Of a stretch of 64,000 nucleotides of DNA, positions 39,440 to 48,972 are shown piece after piece. Source of the DNA: Luteimonas rhizosphaericola (lineage in GTDB: Bacteria; Pseudomonadota; Gammaproteobacteria; Xanthomonadales; Xanthomonadaceae). Each line of letters starts with the position of its first letter. Position 1 is the stretch's first letter. The notes beneath the pieces are model-generated. The model made no database searches. It had not been told where the DNA came from and worked only from the letters and a program-made list of their open reading frames with translations. The stretch spans positions 1-64,000 of the forward strand of contig NZ_JARXRN010000016.1 in NCBI RefSeq assembly GCF_029888045.1, given 5' to 3'. The translations under genes and the position numbers were made by a program.

Positions 39440-40489
39440 TCAGCCGCCCGCGAACACCGGCGCAAGCAGGCGCAGCGTCCCCGCATCGGCGTCGAGTTCC
39501 ACCTCGCCGCCGACCGGCAGGATGAACTGTTCGCGGATGTGGCCGATCATCGCCCCGGTGTAGGCGGGAATGCCGAGCGGCACGATGAAATCGTCGAGGA
39601 TCTGCGCCAGCGTCAGCGAGCCGTAGCCATCGCCCGGGTCGCAATCGGTGCATTCGCCGAACACGAAGCCCGCGATGCGGTCGAGCACGCCCATCAGCTT
39701 GAGCGTGGTCAGCATGCGGTCGACCCGGTACGGCGCCTCGGACACGTCTTCCAGGAACAGGATCGCGCCATCGAAATCCGGCAGGTAAGGTGAGCCCGCC
39801 AGCGCGGTGAGCACGGTGAGGTTGCCGCCCAGCAGCCGTCCGCGCGCCTGGCCGGGCACCAGCGTGCGGGTGCGGTTGCGGCGCGGCACCAGCTCGTCGC
39901 CGGCCTCGATCCGGTTCTCGTAGTGCATCAGCTCGCGCTCGAAGAACACGCGCCGGAACTGGTCGGCGTTGAAGCGGTTCCAGCTGCCGGTACCGATGGG
40001 CCCATGGAAGGTCACCAGCCCGGTGCGCGCCTGGATCGCGCAGTGCAGCGCGGTCACGTCCGAATAGCCGAGCAGCGCCTTCGGGTTGCCGCGGATGGCC
40101 TCGTAGTCCAGCAACGGCAGCAGGCGCGCCGCGCCGGAGCCGCCCCGGGTGCAGACGATCGCGGCCACGTCCGGGTCGGCGAACGCCGCATTGAGGTCAC
40201 CCGCGCGCTCGGCATCGCTGCCCGCGAGGTGGCCGCGGCGCTCCGCGTAATGCGCGCCCGTGACCACGCGCAGCCCCAGCGCTTCCATCACTTCGCGCGC
40301 GAGCTGCAGGTCGAGCGGATCGGATACGGCCGAGGACGGGCTGACCAGCGCCACGGTGTCGCCGGGCGCCAGCGGCCGCGGCAGCAGGCGCTGCGAAATC
40401 GCGTCCGCACGCGCGGCCAAGCCGATGCCTGGCAGCAGCGCACTCGCCGCCGCCACCGTAGCCGAACCGAGGAAGTGTCGCCTGCGCAT
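39440..40489 (-). CDS. LD-carboxypeptidase (S66 family), exported
   Basis: A 349-residue serine peptidase that trims muropeptide tetrapeptides. The N-terminus RRRHFLGSATVAAASALLPGIGLAA carries a twin-arginine-like signal. The nucleophile Ser lies in LLGYSDVTALH, with Glu in LFLEDVSEAPYRVDRML and His in AMIGHIREQF, completing the S66 triad. The export signal is unusual because E. coli LdcA is cytoplasmic. Confidence 0.9.
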   Translation of the reverse strand: MRRRHFLGSATVAAASALLPGIGLAARADAISQRLLPRPLAPGDTVALVSPSSAVSDPLDLQLAREVMEALGLRVVTGAHYAERRGHLAGSDAERAGDLNAAFADPDVAAIVCTRGGSGAARLLPLLDYEAIRGNPKALLGYSDVTALHCAIQARTGLVTFHGPIGTGSWNRFNADQFRRVFFERELMHYENRIEAGDELVPRRNRTRTLVPGQARGRLLGGNLTVLTALAGSPYLPDFDGAILFLEDVSEAPYRVDRMLTTLKLMGVLDRIAGFVFGECTDCDPGDGYGSLTLAQILDDFIVPLGIPAYTGAMIGHIREQFILPVGGEVELDADAGTLRLLAPVFAGG

Positions 40490-40800
40490 GCCCTGCCCTC
40501 ATCGAGTGGAGGCGCGAGGGTAGCAACCGGAGGGCGCCGGCGACAGCGCGACCGACGGCTGCGCAGCGCTTCCGCGTCGACGCAACGCACCGGGGAGACG
40601 GAACAATTCGAGACGATGCCGCACGGCAACCGTGGCCGCCCGGGCCTGCGATGCCGGATGACATTCCCAAGCAGCAGACCGACGCCAGGGAAAAATCGCG
40701 ACCGGCTGCGTCGCACCGGCCTCCAGGCCCTGCGACGGGCTGGGCGGCGACCGGTGTCACGGCCCGGTGCCGCGCCCCGTCCCACGCGCCGGCCGCGGTC
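40490..40800. other. 311-base intergenic region
   Basis: It lies between the LD-carboxypeptidase start and the stop of the GGDEF gene, both on the minus strand. No gene, repeat or clear operator is seen. It should contain the LD-carboxypeptidase promoter. Confidence 0.5.
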
Positions 40801-41796
40801 TCAGGCCGGCACCCCATCGGCGTCAGCCGTGGTGGTGCGGTTGCGCCCTGCCCGCTTGGCGCGGTACATCGCCGCGTCCGCGCGCGCCAGCCACTCCGCG
40901 GCCGCTTCGCCGCCGCGGTGCGTGGCGGCGCCGAGCGAGATGGTGACCGTGCGGCCGCGGCACTGGACCCCCGTTTCCACCGCCGTGCGCAGCTTTTCGG
41001 CGATCGCCCACAGCGCGTCGCCACTCGCCCCGGGCAGCAGCAGGGTGAACTCCTCGCCGCCCAGGCGGAAGAAGCGGTCGTTGGCACGCGTGTTGCCGCG
41101 CACCACCGTGGCCAGCTGCACCAGCACGTCGTCGCCGGCCTCGTGGCCGAACGCGTCGTTGATGGCCTTGAAGTGATCGATATCGAAGATCAGCAGGCCG
41201 AGCGGCGTGGCCTGGCGCTCGCTGGTGTTGATGGCGGCCTGCAGTTCGAGTTCGAGCCCGCGCCGGTTGCCGGCACCGGTCAGCGGATCGTGCAGCGCGA
41301 TCGCCTCCAGTTGCGAGCGCTGCAGCTCCGCGCGCGAGGCGAACACGAACGAGAACAGGCTGACGACGATCGCGGTCACGAGGAACAGGACCTTCTCCAG
41401 CGGCGTGGCCAGCGCGGCATCGCTCGCGGCCACGGCTGCCATGGCGCCGCCGGAGATCAGCAGCGCAGGCCAGCGCCGGATCAACAGGAAATTCGCGACC
41501 AGCACCGGGTACACCCACAGCAGGCCCGGCAGGCCGCCCAGATGCGCCACCGCGACGCACCCCAGCGAGTAGGTCGCCGCGAGGAACGACGCCGCGCCCG
41601 CGGTGCGGCCGGTGCGCCAGGCGTACAGCGCGGCGCCGACGATGCTGGCCACGATCACCAGGTCGATGAGCGCGATCAGGTATTCGCCACGCAGGTACCG
41701 GTAGACACCGAACGGGCTGATGCCGAGCACGGTGATCGTGCCGAACATCACCACGATGCCCAGGTGGAAGTCCACCCTCAGCCGGTTGCTCCACAT
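40801..41796 (-). CDS. Membrane GGDEF diguanylate cyclase
   Basis: A 331-residue protein with about six hydrophobic helices (10-160) and a C-terminal GGDEF domain: HDPLTGAGNRRG, FDIDHFKAINDAFGHEAGDD and signature LGGEEF. RAND, a perfect I-site (RxxD), precedes it by five residues, so feedback inhibition is expected. Start MWSNRLRVDFH at 41796; the frame upstream is unlike the family. Confidence 0.9.
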   Translation of the reverse strand: MWSNRLRVDFHLGIVVMFGTITVLGISPFGVYRYLRGEYLIALIDLVIVASIVGAALYAWRTGRTAGAASFLAATYSLGCVAVAHLGGLPGLLWVYPVLVANFLLIRRWPALLISGGAMAAVAASDAALATPLEKVLFLVTAIVVSLFSFVFASRAELQRSQLEAIALHDPLTGAGNRRGLELELQAAINTSERQATPLGLLIFDIDHFKAINDAFGHEAGDDVLVQLATVVRGNTRANDRFFRLGGEEFTLLLPGASGDALWAIAEKLRTAVETGVQCRGRTVTISLGAATHRGGEAAAEWLARADAAMYRAKRAGRNRTTTADADGVPA

Positions 41797-42026
41797 CACG
41801 CCTCCCTTCGCCGCGCCCGTCGCGCCGGACAGGCCAAGGGCCGGTCCATCCACGGGCGCGACCTGGCCGGCACTCCGGACAGATCAGCCGGGCCAGCCTA
41901 CCGGTGGAGGCGCAGCGCGGCGTGAACAGGGAGTGCATGCGATGGGGCGTGCGGCCTCGTGGACGAGGCCGCGAGTCGGCCCGACGCGGGGTGTCGGATC
42001 CGCCCTTGACGCGAGAGACGGCCTGG

Positions 42027-42581
42027 CTAGGCGCCGCGCGTGGCCGCCCGCCGTACCTGCGGGGTCATCGCCACGTTGAGGTGCTCACTCATCAGCTGCA
42101 GTTCGCCGTCCTGGATCATCGCCGTCAGGCGCATGCCGCGTTCGAGCAGCGCGGTCGCGGCCTCGACGCGGTCGGGCGCCAGGTCGATCACCGTGAGATT
42201 GTCCAGGCGCGACAGCGACGAGGCGATCCTGCTCCACCAGATCTCCGACGCATTCCCGCCATAGTTCACCACCACGACGTGCCTGGCGCGCGCGCACGCC
42301 TTGCGGATGCGGGTCTCGTCGGGTTGGCCCAGGTCGATCCAGCGCTCGATCTCGCCGCCGTAGTCGCGCTGCCACAGGTCGGCGTCCTCGACGGTGCTCA
42401 GGCCGCGGCCGAACTCGAGCCGCTCATCGGCGTACAGCGCGAACGTTATCAGCCGCACCATCAGCCGTTCCGGCGTCTCGGACGGATGCTGCGCCAGCGT
42501 GAGGTTGTGGCTGGCGTAGTAGTGCCGGTCCATGTCGCTGACCTGCAGTTCGAGCCGGTAGATCGTCGCGTTGGGCGCCAT
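42027..42581 (-). CDS. yaeQ: YaeQ family protein
   Basis: A 184-residue protein with all YaeQ landmarks: MAPNATIYRLELQVSDMDRHYYASHNLTLAQHPSE at the N-terminus, ADLWQRDYGGEIERWIDLGQPDE, and VVVVNYGGNASEIWW. The fold is related to PD-(D/E)XK nucleases, and E. coli YaeQ was linked to haemolysin expression suppression. Exact role unknown. ATG 42581. Confidence 0.92.
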   Translation of the reverse strand: MAPNATIYRLELQVSDMDRHYYASHNLTLAQHPSETPERLMVRLITFALYADERLEFGRGLSTVEDADLWQRDYGGEIERWIDLGQPDETRIRKACARARHVVVVNYGGNASEIWWSRIASSLSRLDNLTVIDLAPDRVEAATALLERGMRLTAMIQDGELQLMSEHLNVAMTPQVRRAATRGA

Positions 42582-42695
42582 GCGGGTGCCGGGAAAAGGG
42601 GTGTGCCATTGTAGTCGGTGTCCCCGCGCGTGCCGGTGGTTGCGCAATGGCGTGCGTCGGTGGGGCGCAGCGCAGCGTCCACCGCGCCGCAGTCG

Positions 42696-42956
42696 ATGAC
42701 CGAAGTCGTGCTTGATGCCGGACGCACGCCGGAACTGCACATGTTCCGGCTCGCCGAGGATCCGAGCCTGCCCGTCATCGACGCGCACCTGCGGGCGGCG
42801 CTGCGTGCGCATGCGCCGGAAGGTGGCTGGGGCATCATGCTCGAGGCCCTGGACGAGAGCTGGGCGCATCAGGACGCGCGCAGCCGCGCGCCGGAACCAG
42901 GCGCGCGGCCCATCACGGCGCGATCATTGCGCGCCTGCCAGCATTCGCGGCCATGA
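42696..42956 (+). CDS. Small hypothetical protein upstream of the amidohydrolase cluster
   Basis: An 86-residue possible protein. The first 60 residues (TEVVLDAGRTPELHMFRLAEDP, LPVIDAHLRAALRAHAPEGGWGIMLEAL) look protein-like with normal codon use. The rest is less convincing. Its stop overlaps the start of the next gene by 4 bases (42953-42956), suggesting coupling. A frame with an earlier start (42618) is less likely. No family recognised. Confidence 0.45.
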   Translation: MTEVVLDAGRTPELHMFRLAEDPSLPVIDAHLRAALRAHAPEGGWGIMLEALDESWAHQDARSRAPEPGARPITARSLRACQHSRP

Positions 42957-43810
42957 TGGCACCCGAAGGCAACGCCCCGGCGCGGGGCTGGTTCGAGACG
43001 CGCCCGAGACTGACGCCGACCGCACGCGAGGACGACTGGGACATTCTCCTGGGCGACGGGCCGGTGGTGGCGACCGCGATCCACGATGGCCACGCGATCC
43101 GGCCCTCCCTGCGTCCCCTGCTCGCACTGGGCCCCGACGAGCGCCTGCGCGAGGAAGATCCGCTGACCGGCCTGTTAACCGAGGTGGGCGATGTGCGCAT
43201 CCGCGTGCCGATCTCGCGCTTCGAAGTCGATCTCAACCGTCCGCGCGACGGTGCCGTGTATGCGCGGCCGGAAGACTGCTGGGGGCTGCAGCTGTGGTCC
43301 TCGCCCCTGCCCGAGCGCGAGATCGAGCGCTCGCTGCAGCGCTGGGACCGCTTCTACGGGATGGTCGCGGACCTTCTGGACCGCTTGCTCGAACGCTGGG
43401 ACGCGGTGCTGCTGATCGACCTGCACAGCTACAACCACCGCCGCGACGGCGCGGATGGTGAACCGGCGCCGCAGGCAGGCAATCCCGACATCGAACTGGG
43501 GCTGACCACCGCCGATCCGGCGCGCTGGCGGGCGGTGACCGAACGCTTTTCCGAAGCCCTGCGCGCGACACCGGTGCAGGGCCGCCACCCCGATGTACGC
43601 GCCAACGTCCGCTTCCCCACCGGCGGACACTTCCCGGAGTGGGTGTATGCCCGCTGGGGATCGCGGGTGTGCACCATCTCGCCGGAATACAAGAAGATCT
43701 TCATGGACGAGTGGACCGGCACCGCCGAAATCGCCGCCCTGCGCGACCTGCAGCGCGGGCTGCGTTCGGCGGTGGATGCCGTGCGCCCCGAGTTCCGGAG
43801 ACGCGCATGA
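42953..43810 (+). CDS. N-formylglutamate amidohydrolase family protein
   Basis: A 285-residue zinc-dependent hydrolase-fold protein. GPVVATAIHDGHAIRP (about 38-53) supplies the first His, EEDPLTG follows, VPISRFEVDLNRPRD is the family core, and LLIDLHSYNHRR carries a further His motif. Characterised HutG enzymes release formate from N-formylglutamate, but here the setting (coupled to QEGLA and ATP-grasp genes) suggests another amide or peptide substrate. Its TGA overlaps the next ATG by 4 bases. Confidence 0.88.
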   Translation: MMAPEGNAPARGWFETRPRLTPTAREDDWDILLGDGPVVATAIHDGHAIRPSLRPLLALGPDERLREEDPLTGLLTEVGDVRIRVPISRFEVDLNRPRDGAVYARPEDCWGLQLWSSPLPEREIERSLQRWDRFYGMVADLLDRLLERWDAVLLIDLHSYNHRRDGADGEPAPQAGNPDIELGLTTADPARWRAVTERFSEALRATPVQGRHPDVRANVRFPTGGHFPEWVYARWGSRVCTISPEYKKIFMDEWTGTAEIAALRDLQRGLRSAVDAVRPEFRRRA

Positions 43811-45054
43811 ACGCGCAGGTGAAGCACGCACGGGGCGAGCCCGCCGGCGCAACGCGGTCCGTGCGCGAACTGCCGCCCGTGGCCGCGGAGGTCGATGCGG
43901 CGCTGCTCGCGATCGATGCCGAACTGGACTGGCTGATCGCGCTCAATCCGCTGGGCACCGACGCGTTGTGGAACGAATTCGAGGCCAGTGGACGGCAACG
44001 CGTGTCGGCCCTGCGCTACGCCGATCCGGTGCTCGACCTCGACGCGATGCGCGAGCGGCTGCTGGCCCTGCCGGTCGAGCGCATCGAATCGCCGTTGCTG
44101 GCGGGCCTGCTGGGGGAAAAGCAGGCCGACCTCGACCGCACCATCGAACTGGTGCGCCTGCGCGGCACCGGCGGCTTCGTCGATGCCAGCATCGAGCTGT
44201 TCGGCGGCGTGGAGCCCGAGCTCCTCGTCCTCGCCCGCCGCCTGCTCCACGAGGTGCAGCCCGGCGAACCGCTCGAGGCCGATACCGGCGTCGACGCAGT
44301 GGTCTCGGCGGTCGAGGAGGAGGTGGCATGGTACCAGGAGCGCGCGCCTGACTTCGCGCTGGATGTCGTCGTCAATGCGGACATCGGCTCGCTGATGATG
44401 GTCTCCCACGGGCGCCTCTACCTGGATGCCGAGCTGCGCCTGCCCCACGCGCGCCTGCAGCCGCTGGTGCAGCACGAAGTCGGCACCCACGTGGTCACCC
44501 ATTACAACGGCGCGCGGCAGCCGCTGCGACAGCTGTCGGTGGGCCTGGCGCAGTACGATCCGCTGCAGGAAGGCCTTGGCGTGCTGGCCGAATTCCTGTC
44601 CGGCTACCTGCCCGGCGAACGGCTGCGCATCCTCGCTGCGCGGGTGGTCGCCGCGCAGATGGCGATCGATCGCCAGGGCATTCCCGAGATCTTCGCCCGC
44701 CTGCACGACGAGCACGGCTTCGCCACTGACGAGGCCTTCGATGTCGCGGTGCGTGCGCTGCGCGGGGGCGGCCTCACCAAGGACGCGGTGTACCTGCGCG
44801 GACTGTGCGACCTGCTCGCCGACCTGCGGGACGGCAACGCGTTCGAGCCGCTGTTCGCCGGCAAGTTCGCGCTGCGCCATCGCGCCGCCATCGCGCAGCT
44901 CATCGACGAGGGCTGGGCGACGCCGCCGCGCCTGTTGCCGCGCTATACCGCCGCCGACGGGTTCGCCGACACCCTGGCGCGTTGCCGCACGCTCGACGTG
45001 GCGCACCTGCACCACGCCCACCCCACTCCCCTCCCGCTGGAACTCTCCGAATGA
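43807..45054 (+). CDS. QEGLA-motif (DUF1704) putative zinc carboxypeptidase
   Basis: A 415-residue protein of the family annotated flavohaemoglobin expression-modulating QEGLA. HEVGTH (223-228) gives two His and the catalytic Glu, and DPLQEGLGVLAEFLSGY (251-267) carries the QEGL Glu ligand. The eukaryotic homologue MATCAP is a tyrosine carboxypeptidase with the same HExxxH...QEG site, so C-terminal residue removal from a peptide is a reasonable guess. It is coupled by ATGA overlaps to both neighbours. Confidence 0.88.
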   Translation: MNAQVKHARGEPAGATRSVRELPPVAAEVDAALLAIDAELDWLIALNPLGTDALWNEFEASGRQRVSALRYADPVLDLDAMRERLLALPVERIESPLLAGLLGEKQADLDRTIELVRLRGTGGFVDASIELFGGVEPELLVLARRLLHEVQPGEPLEADTGVDAVVSAVEEEVAWYQERAPDFALDVVVNADIGSLMMVSHGRLYLDAELRLPHARLQPLVQHEVGTHVVTHYNGARQPLRQLSVGLAQYDPLQEGLGVLAEFLSGYLPGERLRILAARVVAAQMAIDRQGIPEIFARLHDEHGFATDEAFDVAVRALRGGGLTKDAVYLRGLCDLLADLRDGNAFEPLFAGKFALRHRAAIAQLIDEGWATPPRLLPRYTAADGFADTLARCRTLDVAHLHHAHPTPLPLELSE

Positions 45055-46112
45055 CCGATCGCCCCCTGCGCCTCGGCTTCGTCGTCAACGACGTCGCCAC
45101 CGAACAGGACAACTACACCACCATCCGACTGGCGCGCACCGCCGTCCGCATGGGCCACTCGGTCGCGCTGATCGGGCTGGAGGACTTCATCTACGACCCG
45201 TCCGGCTGCGTGTACGCCAAGGCGCACGTGCCGGCGGGCGAGTCCTACGCCGACGATGCCGCGCTGCTGGCCGAGCTGCATGGCGAGGACGCGAAGGTCG
45301 AGCGGATCAACGTCGAGGAGCTTGACGTGCTGATGCTGCGCAGCGACCCGGCCGAGGAAGTGGTCGACCGGCCCTGGGCGCCCAACAGCGCGCTGCTGTT
45401 CGCGCAGCTGGTGGTCAAGCGCGGCGTGATCGTGCTCAACGATCCCACCCACCTCACCGACGCCTCGAACAAGACCTACTTCCAGCATTTCCCGGAGGAC
45501 GTGCGTCCGGTCACCTGCATCAGCCGCGACGCGGAGGAGATCAAGGCCTTCATCTCGGCCCAGGGCGGGCGTGGAGTGATCAAGCCGCTGCAGGGCTCCG
45601 GCGGCCAGGGCGTGTTCGTGGTCAACGGCGACGGCGGGGCCAACGTCAACCAGATGATCGACGCGGTGATCCGCGACGGCTACGCGATCGCGCAGGAGTA
45701 CCTGCCCAAGGCGGCCGACGGCGACCTGCGCCTGCTCACGCTCAATGGTCGCCCGCTGAAGGTCGACGGCCGCTATGCCTGCTTCCGGCGCTACAACGAC
45801 AGCGGCGACGCGCGCAGCAACATCAGCGCCGGCGGCAAGATCGAGCTGGCCGAGCCGGACGAGGACGCGCTGCGGCTGGCCGAGCTGGTGGCGCCCAAGC
45901 TCATCCACGACGGCATGTACCTGGCCGGCCTGGACATCGTCGGCGACAAGCTGATGGAGGTGAACGTCGACACCCCCGGGGGCATCAACATGGCCGAGGA
46001 ACTGACCGGGGTGGACTTCAGCGGCCACATCATCGAGGACCTCGCGCGCAAGGTGCGGCTGCGCAACCAGTACCGCGGCAACCTGAGCAACGTCGAACTC
46101 TCGATGCTGTGA
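45051..46112 (+). CDS. Glutathione-synthetase-like ATP-grasp ligase
   Basis: A 353-residue ATP-grasp protein. The N-terminal RLGFVVNDVATEQDNYTTIRLARTA is GshB-like. RGVIKPLQGSGGQGVFVV (about 174-191) is the ATP-binding loop, AIAQEYLPKAADGDLRLLTLNG the second ATP lobe, and LDIVGDKLMEVNVDTPGGINMAE the metal-binding Asn/Glu region. It should join a carboxylate to an amine. It is coupled by a 4-base overlap to the QEGLA gene. The partner substrate is unknown; standard glutathione synthesis is not implied because no gshA is adjacent. Confidence 0.9.
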   Translation: MTDRPLRLGFVVNDVATEQDNYTTIRLARTAVRMGHSVALIGLEDFIYDPSGCVYAKAHVPAGESYADDAALLAELHGEDAKVERINVEELDVLMLRSDPAEEVVDRPWAPNSALLFAQLVVKRGVIVLNDPTHLTDASNKTYFQHFPEDVRPVTCISRDAEEIKAFISAQGGRGVIKPLQGSGGQGVFVVNGDGGANVNQMIDAVIRDGYAIAQEYLPKAADGDLRLLTLNGRPLKVDGRYACFRRYNDSGDARSNISAGGKIELAEPDEDALRLAELVAPKLIHDGMYLAGLDIVGDKLMEVNVDTPGGINMAEELTGVDFSGHIIEDLARKVRLRNQYRGNLSNVELSML

Positions 46113-46191
46113 CACCGGCCGCCGGGGGCGTGCACTCGCCCCTCACCGGGCCCCGGGTAGCGTCCGCCGACCGCTTCCCGGACATCCCGCC

Positions 46192-47256
46192 ATGGCCCGC
46201 GCCGACGATTCCCCTGACTCTTCCCGAGACGATCGCGGGCGCCACAGCGCGGCGCGGTTGCCCGGCCTGCGTGTGGACCACTACAACCTTCGCCTGCGCG
46301 ACCCCGACGACGAGAACGGCTTTCTCGGCGACCGCGCCAGCCATACCGCGTTCCGGTCGCTGCTCGACACCGCGCGCCGCGACCACCTGAGCGGCGAGGA
46401 TCCGTTCGGCGACGTGCCCTCGGCCGAACTCGGCAAGCAGAAGGTCGACCTGGTGCTGGTGGGCGGGGACCCGGACGCCGCGCACGCCGTGCACCTGGCG
46501 GTCGAGGAGTACGCACGCCGGCTGTGCTACGTGGTGCAGGTGTTCCTGGCGCAGCCGCAATGGGCGGGCGTGGAGAAGATCGTGCTGGGCGGCGGCTTCC
46601 CGGAGCACGAGACCGGCAGCCTGGCGCTGCGTCGCGCGATGCGGCTGCTGGAACTGTCCGACACCGGCGCCACCCTGCACCCGTTGCGCCACGACCCCGA
46701 CGAGGCCGGCCTGCTGGGCTGGGCGCTGCTGCTCCCCGACGAGGCGCGCCGGCACCAGGCGTTCCTGGCGGTCGACGTCGGCGGCACCAACCTGCGCTGC
46801 GGGATCGTCGAGCACCGCCTGCACAAGGACGACACCGGCGCCAAGGCGCGGGTAGTGGAGAGCCTGAAGTGGCGCCACGCCGACGACGACCCCAGCCGCG
46901 AGGATGCGATCGCGCGCATGGCCGCGATGCTCAACGGCCTGGCCGCGTACGCCGCGACGCTGGGCCTGCAGATGGCCCCGTTCGTGGGGATCGCCTGCCC
47001 GGGCGAAGTCGAGCCCGACGGTTCGCTGTCCGCCGGCGCCCAGAACCTGCCCGGCGACTGGGAGCGGCCGTTCCACCTCCCCGATGCCCTGTCCGCCCTG
47101 CTGCACCCGATCGAGGGCCGCAATCCGCAGGTGGTGATGCATAACGACGCGGTCGTCCAGGGCTTGAGCGAACTGCGCCGCATGCGCAAGGCCCGGCGCT
47201 GGGCGGTGCTGACCATCGGCACCGGACTGGGCAATGCCAGCTACACCATGCGCTGA
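46192..47256 (+). CDS. ROK-family kinase with permuted motif order
   Basis: A 354-residue protein. In ordinary ROK sugar kinases the ATP-phosphate motif DVGGTN is near residue 10 and the C-terminus carries VLGGG and a final AGLIGAALLA-like helix. Here the order is reversed: EYARRLCYVVQVFLAQP..KIVLGGGFPE at 107-137 and DEAGLLGWALLL at 170-181 come first. Then follow DVGGTNLRCGIV (195-206), GIACPGEV (266-273), MHNDAVVQGLSELR (316-329, catalytic-type Asp) and TIGTGLGNAS (341-350) at the very end. This looks like a circular permutation. It lies 79 bases after the ATP-grasp gene, probably in the same operon. Confidence 0.8.
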   Translation: MARADDSPDSSRDDRGRHSAARLPGLRVDHYNLRLRDPDDENGFLGDRASHTAFRSLLDTARRDHLSGEDPFGDVPSAELGKQKVDLVLVGGDPDAAHAVHLAVEEYARRLCYVVQVFLAQPQWAGVEKIVLGGGFPEHETGSLALRRAMRLLELSDTGATLHPLRHDPDEAGLLGWALLLPDEARRHQAFLAVDVGGTNLRCGIVEHRLHKDDTGAKARVVESLKWRHADDDPSREDAIARMAAMLNGLAAYAATLGLQMAPFVGIACPGEVEPDGSLSAGAQNLPGDWERPFHLPDALSALLHPIEGRNPQVVMHNDAVVQGLSELRRMRKARRWAVLTIGTGLGNASYTMR

Positions 47257-47359
47257 GCATTGCAGGCACGTCGCCCCGGGGCGCGCTTCGACTCACGGCC
47301 CAGGCCTGTGCCTGCGGGTATCCACACCGTCGTCAGCACGCGGGTGCTAGAACCCATCC

Positions 47360-48049
47360 ATGACCGCCTCCCGATCCGACACGACCGCCCCACATGCCGG
47401 CGCGGCGAAGAGCCGCCGGCGCTTCCTGCGCCAGTTTCCGGGCGGCTTCAGTGACCCCGTCTACCTGGACTGGGAGCGCGACTACAAGTGGCAGACCCAC
47501 GAACGCTGGGAGGAGGCGCTGCCGCGCGCGACGTTCCGCCGACTGCTGCGCGATGGCGAACACGCCGAGGCGGCCGCGCGCGCGGTACGCGTCGAACAGC
47601 GCGCCCGCCACAGCATGCTGTTCTCGTTCGAGAAGATGGCGCTGCGCGATGCGCTGCGCACCGAGGCCGGCGTTCGCGAGTTCGCGCAGGGACTCTACGA
47701 CTTCCTGCACGGCCGCGGCGGACCGCAGCTGCGCTTCGAGCGCTGGGTGGCCGCCATCGAGCGACTGCCGCGCAGGCAGACGCGCGTGCTGACCTGGCCA
47801 CTGGCGACCGTGTTCGGCTTCATCGCCCAGCCGGACCGGCACATGTTCATGAAGCCCAACACGATCCGTGCCGCGGCGCGCGCCTACGGCTACCCCCTGC
47901 CCTACCGCTCGCGCCCGGACTGGGAGGCCTACGAGCGGCTGCTCGACTTCTCCGACACGGTGCGCGAGGACCTGCGCGACCTGCGTCCGCGCGACATGAT
48001 CGACGTGCAGTCGTTCCTCTGGGTGCAGGGCTCGGACGAGTACCGATAG
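47360..48049 (+). CDS. Conserved hypothetical protein
   Basis: A 229-residue soluble protein with many Arg and aromatic residues and no signal or membrane segment. Segments such as [35 protein letters not shown] and [22 protein letters not shown] look like a conserved, helix-rich domain. A charged tail ends in [18 protein letters not shown] do not recognise a named family with function. It follows the ROK gene by about 100 bases. Confidence 0.75.
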   Translation: MTASRSDTTAPHAGAAKSRRRFLRQFPGGFSDPVYLDWERDYKWQTHERWEEALPRATFRRLLRDGEHAEAAARAVRVEQRARHSMLFSFEKMALRDALRTEAGVREFAQGLYDFLHGRGGPQLRFERWVAAIERLPRRQTRVLTWPLATVFGFIAQPDRHMFMKPNTIRAAARAYGYPLPYRSRPDWEAYERLLDFSDTVREDLRDLRPRDMIDVQSFLWVQGSDEYR

Positions 48050-48343
48050 CAGGCGAGGTGCGACGGGCGGCACGGCGGCTGCGCGGTTCCAGCCCGGGCG
48101 CCATGCGTCGGTGTAGGGCTGCGATCGCTGCCGCGGGCCAGCCGGGTGCCTGCCTGCCCGATGGACGCAATCCCGCGACCGCACGGGGACGGGTGTCGAT
48201 CGGCGCGCTGCCCGTCCGTCGTGGAGGCAGGTGGACCGCTTCCGCACTGTGGCCGATGCGGCGCCCGCGACGGCCTCGGCCATGCGGACCGCCCGCCCCA
48301 GACCAGACAGTTTTCCATTCCATACACCCCGAGGACACGACCG

Positions 48344-48823
48344 ATGACCCCGAAGAACACCATCTGCCTCTGGTTCGACGGCACCGCGCTCGACGCCGCC
48401 GAATTCTATGCCCGCACCTTTCCCGACAGCCGCGTCGACGCGGTGCACCATGCGCCCGGCGACTATCCCTCCGGCAAGGCCGGCGACGTGCTGACCGTGG
48501 ATTTCACGGTGATGGGCATCCCCTGCCTCGGCCTCAACGGCGGGCCCACGTTCCGCCACAGCGAGGCGTTCTCGTTCCAGGTCGCGACCGACGACCAGGC
48601 CGAGACCGACCGGCTGTGGGACGCGATCGTCGGCAACGGCGGCGAGGAAAGCGCCTGCGGCTGGTGCAAGGACCGCTGGGGCCTGTCGTGGCAGATCACC
48701 CCGCGCGTGCTCACCGCGGCCATGACCGGGAGCGACCACGCCGCGGCCGCGCGCGTGTTCGCGGCGATGATGCAGATGCGCAAGATCGACGTCGCCGCGA
48801 TCGAGGCCGCGCGCCGCGGATGA
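48344..48823 (+). CDS. VOC (PhnB/3-demethylubiquinone methyltransferase-like) protein
   Basis: A 159-residue protein. [51 protein letters not shown] and [19 protein letters not shown] are hallmarks of the PhnB-like VOC group. Despite the family name, these lack methyltransferase activity and are probably metal-binding. ATG 48344 is the first start in the conserved region. Confidence 0.88.
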   Translation: MTPKNTICLWFDGTALDAAEFYARTFPDSRVDAVHHAPGDYPSGKAGDVLTVDFTVMGIPCLGLNGGPTFRHSEAFSFQVATDDQAETDRLWDAIVGNGGEESACGWCKDRWGLSWQITPRVLTAAMTGSDHAAAARVFAAMMQMRKIDVAAIEAARRG

Positions 48824-48972
48824 CCGTCGCCGGGGCCACGGACCCGGCCGAATCCGGGCGCGCCTCGCGGCTACGCCGAGGCGCACGCGGCCCCCGCCCC
48901 AGGAACCCGCGCGTGCCGGTAACGCTTCGGCAGCGAGCGCGGTTCGTCCCGGCGCGCGCAGGCGGCCTTGGC

